A DNA stretch of 64,000 nt from Sorangium cellulosum (GTDB lineage: Bacteria > Myxococcota_A > Polyangia > Polyangiales > Polyangiaceae). The DNA is taken from NCBI RefSeq assembly GCF_004135735.1, contig NZ_CP012670.1, positions 5,038,501 to 5,102,500 on the forward strand. The letters are read 5' to 3'. A program made the translations under genes and the position numbers. Shown piece by piece: positions 28,301-34,136 of this stretch (within the stretch, counting starts at the first letter, position 1; every line of letters starts with the position of its first letter). The notes below the pieces were generated by a model. It ran no database searches. It had not been told where the DNA came from and was given only the letters and a program-made list of their open reading frames with translations.

Positions 28301-29594
28301 CGAGCCGGACCCGGCCGTGATCCAGGAACGACTCGCGCCCACCGCGACCCGCTTCGCGGGCGCACCCAGCCCTCGGCCTCTCACCGGAGTCTCGCTCAAC
28401 CTGACCCCGGATCGGGGTGACTTGAACGCTCAGCGAACCCGGTTGACGTGGCGATACGCGCTGGGTCCGAACATGACCAGGGGAAACATCCGCGTCCGAA
28501 TCGTCCCGACCTATCCGCTGGGTCGCACCGGTGATCTCACGCATTACCTGCTCCGGACCGCCCGTCCCCGCATTGGTAACCTCGGTCCATACGAGCTCGC
28601 GGCGCGGCGAATCACACAGACGCAGCGGTTCGTCTACGCGCCCGATCCTGCGGAGTGGGGCGGGGCTGCCCGCGACGCGCAACGCTGGCGCGCCTGCCGC
28701 GAGGCCATTCTGTTCATCCCCGAGCGACGGCGATGGGACGAGAACCGCCGTCGCTTCGTCTCGAGCCCTGGGGAGCAGGAGCTGGCCAATCGGCGCGCCC
28801 GCTCGATGCGCCGCCAGGTCGTCAACCTGAGCCGGGCCGACACGCGCGCCCTCATCGTCGATCAGCTCATGAGTCACCAGGACGCCCGGTCGCCCCGGCC
28901 TCTGCGCAGCGTGAACACCGAAGAGAGATACGGCGGTCGCTGGCTCTTCTTGAACCATGCCGGCGTCGTGCGACCGGGCGGTGGACGCGCGCATGCCGTG
29001 GAGCGCCACACCTTGGGGACCGGAGAGGGGATCCAGGACGAGCGCGATCTGGCACGCCGCGCCGCGTTCGGGGAAATCGTCGTGAGGACGCGGATCGTCC
29101 CAGCCGGCACCGCTCGAAACGCCAGCGCCTTCGCGTCGCTGCGCGACGCCAACATCGCGCTCCGCGCAGCGGCCGGCGAGATACGTATCCTCTGGTCGGA
29201 TCTCCGTACAGAGTTCGCTCGGCGGGTCTTGAACCTCGGCAGCCTGGCGTGGCCCGTGACGACGCCGCCAGTCAACGCCGTCAAGGCCCGGCGGACACAA
29301 GGAGGAAACCCGTTCCCGGCGCAGGAGCGCCCGCGCTACCTGCGATGGCGGTTCACGGGCGGTCGCCCTCCGCAGGCCGGAACGCGCCCCCTCCACAGCG
29401 GCGACGTCGGATCGCCGGAATGGACACCATGGGCCGCACGGCAGCCGGCGATGGGGCCCGGGGCCCCGCAACCCGGGCTCCCGCTCACCGACGTCACGTA
29501 CCACAACGCCACGCAGGCCCAGCTCGTGCTCCGTCCGACCAGCAGCCCAGGCGCTCACGGGTGGTTCGTCTACACCCTTTACCCGGTCGTCTGA
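22359..29594 (+). CDS. Giant eCIS core (DUF4157) protein: tape-measure-like body with RNase A-like toxin C-terminus
   Basis: A 2411-aa protein; GTG 22359 gives the operon's usual 4-bp overlap. Residues ~65-145 are the DUF4157/eCIS core domain with zinc-protease motif HEVAH at 128-132. Residues ~150-450 are Ala/Pro/Glu-rich. Residues ~490-1300 are mostly long amphipathic helices (many DxxL and W-containing repeats). They are followed by hydrophobic segments that could span membranes (for example FFAGAVWLYLVPQCC near 1165). A strongly acidic region, another hydrophobic helix near 1645, ten GPRRxx repeats (~1756-1815) and a poly-Arg tract come next. The last ~500 residues form a separate module with HAVERH (H2212, H2217), NASAFASLRDANIALRA and a terminal WFVYTLYPVV, resembling bacterial RNase A-like toxins. 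No other tape-measure gene exists in the cluster, so this may be both ruler and cargo. The toxin part is less GC-biased than the body. Confidence 0.8.
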   Translation: MKAHAARKHAQGARRDRRKDRGRPQPAGPERELTDRESLLDHLDAEPVEAAPAPTLSETWAQVTAGSAMDLPYRAELEARFDQDLGHLQVFGGAEARSLLDALGAEAATRGAQIVLTGPDVQIETVAHEVAHALQGGETVANEWPGVLPESHEAEARADAAAQAAAQGEQVSPDLLSSAPMRRGFVALRRAATAAPRPGAALGSARAARDIDVDDAPSAGDAETRARRRSSPGRRASPGARDEAVARQPRAPRPREASPQAPAAAPAEGAREPAAAEPAEATPEEAREAEGKQREAEAAPDRQQEIRDSLRSGQATWDGASEEADSHEVSVCPRSAVGPGERPFARGPPLDVPPVSEETPGAPAEPEEVDPEALVREADATAARQVESGPGTRGRGDLGADARALERQIEGEELPQIPEAPELALTEEADPAQIDERHEALGGELDRGTETARAQSEEDFGEDRLAPADDPTLGHDQGLDELEIPEVGLEEMVSSERLDRVITDANAGTLPLDEALVVRDEEMARYEEALALQTETRADVDRHIGVSERRVDAMCARACADRDRRMTEALRGVDQRRTDWRREADEHIGARRSEATTLVRESNDHIERVQADTNEEASGCMETARTEAEGYWSDAQERAENKLHEEQDRSLLEEALDWLLDQFREWITDFFDACREAVDSLLDAWSDAAHAIVDAGHAAITATIETTQDALDLMADNLPGELGEIAREWRDDAHAYLDEVQADVDRAAEDLHASIDESIEGLREDLHGALDDLEEGLLEAVDDLESFLENPISTILRQFSPELADLVDEGLDGLAQRAADHIDSWMASAVEGTGLGRLTRWLQDLHTQNVCSEEAFAEAEQRTCAAFEALLQQALGWFDGLLASPAAQSVQESLQEQRDQAAEEQVSSVMGFLDFLHDFAAPIYEVWQVVEQAAGGVIDALGDIGQTVWRHVAEALGIDPNIGPLEALRNGIQSVWDGIVGFVRPLVDGILSAWRWLRDNTPIGAIIDFFASLPEAWNALTDFAGDIVDGLGEALAEAAELLSGTVIPAIEGALQAVSGVLHTLIDVASRFADGILGTLEGLLSWESGLALLDALVGVVQAVFAPIVAGVRLLADCAIFFWRTIADGVASLLDWLRTLADIAVGIVTALVAPPLSFVTFFAGAVWLYLVPQCCKAPILNFFLDVCIRILRFFPEPADFLLAAVYNGALAFLETIRGSPDDQKVKAIDLFASIFAGNAELAAGFAVGLVKGVWESTGGTIIFLLQAVAWLIALPFRLVQWATGLADGTTEEDGVSPGGAAGEEPAPESAGESAEEAIDDGATVLRRARDPPGSRAAEERPPGEPARQEDSLPADGAAAGGAGAAGASPERAAETRPVETTPQPAALSATAEEAARARAEPESPAERAEEAEGAVGPSTDEEEESEQESEDEDDEIEDIDEAEAGVEEGGELGGDEADEGAAPAASEAPPQIRTPPARPAAAAAAAIGGRAATPAAGAARSPGARPAPPASVAGQVPATTDAAVAAPPEEIPGKPVSDEDEEEGIDGEASGDWEEGADGAAGGEEEGAEAPAAPDLPSVGEFFRQLATEGFTREDVRGLLDGLRAAARGLVRSLAQSAARALLNALNARGAAYQIGETLGTIAGMVVVEVVLAIFTGGGSTAVTAAKAILQGSRGVARLAGVVSRLRRAIQPLFEMINRLRRTAQGLLSRVMGWLDNVVQWMQRTLRRFLGRGPRAPRPHVPTPRPRAPAPRGPRPAGPRRAGGPRRAGGPRRAGGPRRGTGPRRGTGPRRGTGPRRGTGPRRGAGPRRGAGPRRGGAGRGRGRGRGRGRGRGRGRGRRGRQRRRRRRRRRRRRRRRGGGIAGRVRMAAAAAWRAVVGVARQQVVPRDAVLGPARAAARGAAPGISIRVAARHLPGIPMWTLRVTGRRGRSRATVTRGRGWYGRNNARQPRYSAARDQTLRHRRMIETLDQRLTRRAEVILRNEPDPAVIQERLAPTATRFAGAPSPRPLTGVSLNLTPDRGDLNAQRTRLTWRYALGPNMTRGNIRVRIVPTYPLGRTGDLTHYLLRTARPRIGNLGPYELAARRITQTQRFVYAPDPAEWGGAARDAQRWRACREAILFIPERRRWDENRRRFVSSPGEQELANRRARSMRRQVVNLSRADTRALIVDQLMSHQDARSPRPLRSVNTEERYGGRWLFLNHAGVVRPGGGRAHAVERHTLGTGEGIQDERDLARRAAFGEIVVRTRIVPAGTARNASAFASLRDANIALRAAAGEIRILWSDLRTEFARRVLNLGSLAWPVTTPPVNAVKARRTQGGNPFPAQERPRYLRWRFTGGRPPQAGTRPLHSGDVGSPEWTPWAARQPAMGPGAPQPGLPLTDVTYHNATQAQLVLRPTSSPGAHGWFVYTLYPVV
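27624..27803 (+). repeat. Ten 18-bp minisatellite units encoding GPRRxx
   Basis: Ten in-register 18-bp units encode GPRRAG, GPRRGT or GPRRGA hexapeptides. They are followed at about 27804-27940 by GR-dipeptide codons and a run of consecutive Arg codons. Unit length is a multiple of three, so copy number can vary without breaking the frame. The array joins the structural body to the toxin module. Confidence 0.9.
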
Positions 29595-29711
29595 CGCGCG
29601 ACCGCGCACGCCGTGGCCTCGCGCCGCCGTCGCACCGCGCATCGCGCGGCCCTGCGTCGTGCTCATTGCGCTCGGTCGTCCTCCAACCCAGACTCATCGA
29701 ACGCGCTCGCC

Positions 29712-30755
29712 ATGCCCAGCTCTGCCCTGGATCGATTCCTCCAGATCGCCTCCGGTCCTCCCTCGGAGAAGCGCTGGTCCCGGCTGTTCGTCATCGTCGG
29801 CGAGTGGCCGGACGACGCTGCCACCGCAGAAGGATGGACGGACCGCGCAGAGGCGGCGCTCGCCTCCTGGCCGGATCATCTCCGCGTCGCCGTGATGAGC
29901 GAGCGCGAGATCGTCGAACCCGACACGTGGATCTGGGGGATCGCTCCCGCTATCGGCCCGGCGCCCTGGTTGAGGCTGGTACGCGCGCTGTGGACGGCTG
30001 CCAGCGAGGTGCTCGCCGCGCCTGACGGCGGGGGGTGGGAGCAGTCCGGGTTCCCCGCGGTGCGGCGGTTCCATGTTCGAGACAAACTGTCTTCGTTCGC
30101 CGAAGCAGCCCGCGCCGTCGCTCGCCTGCCTGCGCTGTCGACGCTCGACCTCTCCTCGGCGGTGCTTTTTCCCCCGACACCGGACACCATCCGTGTCGGT
30201 TGGGCGGAGCTGCTTCAGGCCGCGGCGCGGAGCCATGTCACCGATCTGAATATCGCGCGCGTGCCGCTGAGCCCGGCCCTGATGGACGAGCTCGCCGCGT
30301 CGGATATCGCCCGCGGCCTGATTGCGCTGAACGTCTCTTCTTCCCGAACGCAATTCGGGGACGAGGGAATGGCAGCGCTCGCTCGGTGGCCGGCCGGCGG
30401 ATCCCTGCAGACGCTGAGGGCTGCCCACGACGGGCTTACCGACCGTGGGGCAATGGAGCTCTGGGATAGCGGCGCGCTCCACGCCGTTCGGGTCTTGGAT
30501 CTGAGCGGCAACGCCCTGAGCGACGCGTTCGTCTCGGCCCTAGCTCGACACGATAGCCAGTCACTGATCGAGCTCGATCTCCATGGCAACCAGCTCACGG
30601 ACCGATCGGCCGAGGGCTTTTCGCGGGCGTCGCTCCCGGCGCTCCGGAAATTGCGCGTGACGGAAAACCGGCTGACGAGCGCCGGCGCCAGGCGGCTCCT
30701 CGCATGGGCCGCCACGAGGCCCGGGCTCGTCTGCAGGGTGCAGCCGCTGCGATAG
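29712..30755 (+). CDS. Ribonuclease-inhibitor-type leucine-rich-repeat protein (candidate immunity)
   Basis: A 347-aa protein if begun at ATG 29712 (MPSSALDRFLQIA); an in-frame ATG further up gives an arginine-rich tail that looks spurious. The N-terminal ~110 residues are a helical domain I do not recognise. The C-terminal ~230 residues are leucine-rich repeats of the ~27-29-residue RI type: LSTLDLSSAVLF, VTDLNIARVPLSPALMDEL, VRVLDLSGNALSDAFVSAL, LIELDLHGNQLTDRSAEGF, LRKLRVTENRLTSAGARRL. It follows the toxin gene by 117 bp and interrupts the structural operon between the core protein and the CIS-tube protein. Position and fold make it a candidate immunity protein; generic LRR proteins are common in myxobacteria. 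Confidence 0.7.
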   Translation: MPSSALDRFLQIASGPPSEKRWSRLFVIVGEWPDDAATAEGWTDRAEAALASWPDHLRVAVMSEREIVEPDTWIWGIAPAIGPAPWLRLVRALWTAASEVLAAPDGGGWEQSGFPAVRRFHVRDKLSSFAEAARAVARLPALSTLDLSSAVLFPPTPDTIRVGWAELLQAAARSHVTDLNIARVPLSPALMDELAASDIARGLIALNVSSSRTQFGDEGMAALARWPAGGSLQTLRAAHDGLTDRGAMELWDSGALHAVRVLDLSGNALSDAFVSALARHDSQSLIELDLHGNQLTDRSAEGFSRASLPALRKLRVTENRLTSAGARRLLAWAATRPGLVCRVQPLR

Positions 30756-30855
30756 CCGCCTCCCGCGAGCCAGGGCACGCCATGAGGTGGCAAGGAGAGT
30801 CTCCTTTACCCCGCCCCTCCGTCCGTGGTCTACTCCGTCCCTGGAGGAGCTTCCC

Positions 30856-31488
30856 GTGTCCGCATTCCCCGGCACGCCACGCACGTTGAAGGGGGCGCTC
30901 GTGGCCATCGATCCGCTCGTCCCCGTGCCGACGGTCGTGCTCTTCCAGTACAACCCGCACACGCTCACGCGCCAGCTCGAGGCGCGCGGCGCGGACGGCG
31001 GGCCCGCGGCGACGAGCTACACCGGCGCGCCCGTCGAGACCATCAACGTCGAGGTCGAGCTCGACGCCACCGACGGCCTCGAGACCCAGGACCCGCTCGC
31101 CGTCTCCCTCGGCGTCCACCCGCAGCTCGCGGCGCTCGAGAAGCTCGTCTACCCCCCCTCCGCGCGCATCATCGCCAACACCGTGCTCGCGGCGCTCGGC
31201 AGCATCGAGGTCGTGCCGCCGCAGGGGCCGCTCATCCTGTTCATCTGGGGGCCCAGGCGCGTGCTGCCCGTCAGCGTCAAGCAGTTCTCCATCGTCGAGG
31301 AGGCGCACGATCCGCAGCTCAACCCGATCCGCGCGCGCGTGTCGCTCGGCCTGCGCGTGCTCTCCACCGACGATCTCGGTCCCATGCACCCGGGGCACGC
31401 CCTGTTCCTCGCGCACCAGATCGCGAAGGAGGTCATGGCCGGCCTCGCCTCGGTGACGAGCACGGCCAGCGCGCTCAGCGCTTCGTGA
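30856..31488 (+). CDS. CIS tube/adaptor protein (Pvc7 N-terminal-like)
   Basis: A 210-aa protein starting at GTG 30856, with ggaggag 7 bp upstream; the longer reading from 30787 lacks such a site. The segment TVVLFQYNPHTLTRQLE is the hallmark of the contractile-injection-system tube domain found in Pvc7/Afp7, joining the inner tube to the spike hub. The centre (DPLAVSLGVHPQLAALEKLVYP) and VLPVSVKQFSIVEEAHDPQLNPIRARVSLGL are also family-like. It resumes the structural operon after the toxin/LRR segment and lies 8 bp before the LysM gene. Confidence 0.8.
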   Translation: MSAFPGTPRTLKGALVAIDPLVPVPTVVLFQYNPHTLTRQLEARGADGGPAATSYTGAPVETINVEVELDATDGLETQDPLAVSLGVHPQLAALEKLVYPPSARIIANTVLAALGSIEVVPPQGPLILFIWGPRRVLPVSVKQFSIVEEAHDPQLNPIRARVSLGLRVLSTDDLGPMHPGHALFLAHQIAKEVMAGLASVTSTASALSAS

Positions 31489-31496
31489 GGCAAATC

Positions 31497-31793
31497 ATGG
31501 TCGATCCCACCAGCCGTTACGCCGCCGCCAGCCAGTCCCCGCTCCTCTGGGTCGACGCCACGGGGCGCGAGATCCGGTACCTCCCGCGCAGGTTCCTCGC
31601 GCCGACCGACGCGTTCGAGGTCCTCGCCGAGGTGCGGGTGCAGGGCGGCGAGCGCCTGGATCTCATCGCGGCCCGCACGCTCGGCTCCGCCGACGCGTGG
31701 TGGCGCGTCGCCGACGCCAACGAGGCCCTCGATCCCGCCACGCTCACCGCCGAGCCGGGCGCGCGCCTGCGCGTGCCCGTGCCGCGCCCGTAA
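31497..31793 (+). CDS. Small LysM-type baseplate protein (Pvc7 C-terminal-like)
   Basis: A 98-aa protein. RYLPRRFLAPTDAF is followed by a LysM-like fold: VQGGERLDLIAARTLGSADAWWRVADANEALDP and a final PGARLRVPVP. In PVC/Afp and phages such LysM domains in the gpX or gp53 position bind the tube-hub interface, not peptidoglycan. Here it is a separate gene directly after the CIS-tube gene, and the two may act as one split adaptor. Confidence 0.8.
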   Translation: MVDPTSRYAAASQSPLLWVDATGREIRYLPRRFLAPTDAFEVLAEVRVQGGERLDLIAARTLGSADAWWRVADANEALDPATLTAEPGARLRVPVPRP

Positions 31794-31804
31794 AGGCCGT
31801 CCGG

Positions 31805-32950
31805 ATGCTCCCGGGCGCCGTCCTGACGCTCCTCTGCGGCCCCGCGGTCCCGCTGCCGGCGCCGGATCTCGCCGCGCTGCTCGACACCGTGTCCGTCAGC
31901 CACAGCGACGAGGGGCGCTCGACGTTCCAGATCGTGTTCCGCGCGCTCCGCGACGCGGTCACAGGGCTCATCGATTATCCGATCCTGCTCAGCCAGCGCG
32001 TGAAGGTCGGCACGCGCGTCGTCCTCGTGGTCACGGTGAACGCGATCCCGCAGGTCCTGATGGACGGGATCATCACGCACCAGCAGCTCAACCCGGGCGA
32101 CAAGCCGGGCAGCGGCTCCATCACGGTCACCGGCGAGGATCTCGGGGTGCTCCTCGATCAGCTCGAGGTGCGCATGCCGTTCCCGGGCAACGACACCGCG
32201 CTCGCCTACACGCTGCTCGGGCCCTACGCCGCGCTCGGCCTCACCCCCATGGTGCTGCCCCCGCCCACGGACGTGCCGCCGGATCCCACGCGCGAGCTGC
32301 CCCACCCCCAGGGCACCGCCTGGGCCATCCTCACGCAGAAGGCGCAGCAGCACAGCTTCGTGTTCTTCGTCCTGCCGGGCCCCCTGCCGGGCCAGAGCAT
32401 CGCGTACTTCGGCCCGCGCATCCCCGCGTTCTTGCCGCAGCGCGCGCTCACCACCGGCATGGGGGCGGCGAACAACGTCACCAGCATCTCCTTCCAGCAC
32501 GACGGCACCCAGTCGACGCAGGTGATCGGCCTCGTGCAGGACGACAACCCCGCGGCCACGGTCCCGCCGCTGCCCGTCTACGGCCTGCCGCTGCTCACGC
32601 CGCCGCTCGCCGCGATGCCCTCGCTCTATGTCAACGCGCCCATCATGAAGACCAAGTTCCTGGAGGCGACGGCGCGCGCGAACTACGTCCGCGCCCTGCT
32701 CCAGGCCTCGTCCGAGACCACGGCCTCCACCGTGAAATCGGTCACGGCCTCGGGCGAGCTCGACACGGCCCGTTACGGCGCGCTGCTCTACGCGCGGCAG
32801 CTTGTCGGCGTCCGCGGCGTCGGATACAGCTTCGATGGCCTCTATTACGTCAAGAGCGTCTCGCACTCGATCCGGCGGGGCGAGTACAAACAGAGCTTTC
32901 AGCTCTCGCGCGAGGGCCTGGGGGCCACGGTCCCGGCGGTCATCCCATGA
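31805..32950 (+). CDS. Spike hub protein (gp27/gpD-like, Pvc8 N-terminal part)
   Basis: A 381-aa protein from ATG 31805. It has hub features: an N-terminal barrel (VSVSHSDEGRSTFQIVFRA, TRVVLVVTVNAIPQVLMDGIIT), an ILTQKAQQHSFVFFV middle, and a C-terminal barrel ending YYVKSVSHSIRRGEYKQSFQLSREG. Hub trimers connect six-fold tube to three-fold spike. In PVC and Afp the hub is fused to the spike in one VgrG-like polypeptide; here the two are separate genes overlapping by 4 bp, as in P2-type phages. Confidence 0.85.
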   Translation: MLPGAVLTLLCGPAVPLPAPDLAALLDTVSVSHSDEGRSTFQIVFRALRDAVTGLIDYPILLSQRVKVGTRVVLVVTVNAIPQVLMDGIITHQQLNPGDKPGSGSITVTGEDLGVLLDQLEVRMPFPGNDTALAYTLLGPYAALGLTPMVLPPPTDVPPDPTRELPHPQGTAWAILTQKAQQHSFVFFVLPGPLPGQSIAYFGPRIPAFLPQRALTTGMGAANNVTSISFQHDGTQSTQVIGLVQDDNPAATVPPLPVYGLPLLTPPLAAMPSLYVNAPIMKTKFLEATARANYVRALLQASSETTASTVKSVTASGELDTARYGALLYARQLVGVRGVGYSFDGLYYVKSVSHSIRRGEYKQSFQLSREGLGATVPAVIP

Positions 32951-33444
32951 GCACCTACTTCGGCAAATACCGCGGCACCGTGATCAACAACTTCGATCCG
33001 CTGCAGATCGGCCGCGTCCAGATCAGCTGCCCGGCCGTGCTCGGCGAGAGCGTGCTCGCGTGGGCCATGCCGTGCGCGCCCTACGCCGGCGACGGAGAGG
33101 GCCTGTGGCTGGTCCCGCCGATCGGCGCGAACGTGTGGATCGAGTTCGAGGCCGGCGATCGCGACAAACCGATCTGGGTCGGCGGCTTCTGGAACGTGGG
33201 GCGCACGCCCGCGCTGCCCGGCCTGCCCACCACGAAGATCCTCAAGACCTCGGGCGCGACCCTCAAGCTCGACGATCTGCCGGGCGCGGGCGGGGTCACG
33301 CTCGAGGTCGGGCCGCCGGTCGTCGGCGTGCCGGTGAAGATCGTGCTGAGCGCGCAGGGCATCGAGATCTCCTGCGGCGCGGCGAGCGTGAAGCTCGATC
33401 CGGCCCGCGTGAGCCTCAACAACGGCGCGCTGGAGGTGATCTGA
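32947..33444 (+). CDS. Spike protein (gp5/gpV-like OB fold with beta-helix)
   Basis: A 165-aa protein. The N-terminal ~95 residues are the gpV/VgrG OB fold: YRGTVINNFDPLQIGRVQISCP, WAMPCAPYAGDGEGLWLVPPIGANVWIEFE and DRDKPIWVGGFW. The rest is beta-helix-like, with regularly spaced GVTLEVG, VKIVLSAQGIEISCG and ASVKLDPARVSLNNGALEV. It is the membrane-puncturing needle below the hub, and is ATGA-coupled to the hub gene and adjacent to the PAAR-like gene. Confidence 0.88.
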   Translation: MSTYFGKYRGTVINNFDPLQIGRVQISCPAVLGESVLAWAMPCAPYAGDGEGLWLVPPIGANVWIEFEAGDRDKPIWVGGFWNVGRTPALPGLPTTKILKTSGATLKLDDLPGAGGVTLEVGPPVVGVPVKIVLSAQGIEISCGAASVKLDPARVSLNNGALEVI

Positions 33445-33779
33445 TGGGCTCTCCGGTGCTGCACCAGGGCGCGCAGATCCAGTGCCCGCACGGCGTCCCG
33501 GCGCAGGCCGTCCCGTCGCAGGTCCGCGTCACCATCGGCGGCCAGCCGATGCTCACGCAGATGGACACGTTCACGGTCGGCGGCTGCCCGTTCCAGCTCC
33601 CGGGGCCCACGCCCTCGCCCTGCGTGCAGGTGCGCTGGCTCGTGGCCTCGACGCGCGTGCGGGCGGGCGGCGCGCCGGTGCTGCTGCAGACGAGCACGTC
33701 GCTGTGCCTGGCCGCCACCCAGGCGCCGCAGGGCCCGGCCATCGTCGCGGCCGTCTCGCCGAGGGTGACGGCGTTATGA
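33444..33779 (+). CDS. PAAR-like spike tip protein (Pvc10-like)
   Basis: A 111-aa protein starting at ATG 33444, overlapping the previous stop by one base. Cys residues in QCPHG, VGGCPFQ, SPCVQVRW and SLCLA, with the VTIGGQPMLTQMDTF and TRVRAGGAPVLLQ strands, match the small PAAR-like/tip proteins encoded next to the spike in eCIS loci. The cysteines may hold a metal that stabilises the cone. It caps the spike. Confidence 0.75.
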   Translation: MGSPVLHQGAQIQCPHGVPAQAVPSQVRVTIGGQPMLTQMDTFTVGGCPFQLPGPTPSPCVQVRWLVASTRVRAGGAPVLLQTSTSLCLAATQAPQGPAIVAAVSPRVTAL

Positions 33780-34135
33780 GGGCGCTCTCGTTCCCGTACC
33801 GGATCGACCAGACCGGGCGCACGGCCACGGTCTCCGCCGACGACGAGGTGCGCGAGCTCATCGAGCAGATCCTCTTCGTCGCGCCGGGCGAGCGGATCAT
33901 GCGGCCCACGCTCGGCAGCGGCGTCGGGCAGCTCGTGTTCGCCCCGGCGGGCGAGCAGCTCGCGGCCACGACGCAGCACCTGGTGCAGGGCGCGCTCCAG
34001 ACGTGGCTCGGCGATCGCATCCTCGTCGAGAGCGTCGACGTCGCGGCGGAGGAGGCGACGCTGACCGTGTCCGTCCGGTACCGCGTGCGCCTGACCGCCG
34101 AGGCGAGCACCGTCGTCGTCCGGGGCGAGGTGTAA
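33776..34135 (+). CDS. gp25-like baseplate wedge protein (Pvc9-like)
   Basis: A 119-aa protein, ATGA-coupled to the PAAR-like gene. It has the GPW/gp25 fold pattern: IEQILFVAPGERIMRPTLGSGV with the conserved PGER, a long helix ending in VQGALQTW, and the strands ILVESVDV and TLTVSVRYRV. gp25 proteins trigger sheath contraction at the baseplate by bonding the first sheath ring. Confidence 0.92.
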   Translation: MRALSFPYRIDQTGRTATVSADDEVRELIEQILFVAPGERIMRPTLGSGVGQLVFAPAGEQLAATTQHLVQGALQTWLGDRILVESVDVAAEEATLTVSVRYRVRLTAEASTVVVRGEV

Positions 34136-34136
34136 C

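Noticed and set aside
30760..30805. Short palindrome aaggaga-g-tctcctt considered as a terminator after the LRR gene
   Set aside because: The loop is a single base, too tight for a stable hairpin, and there is no proper U-tract.
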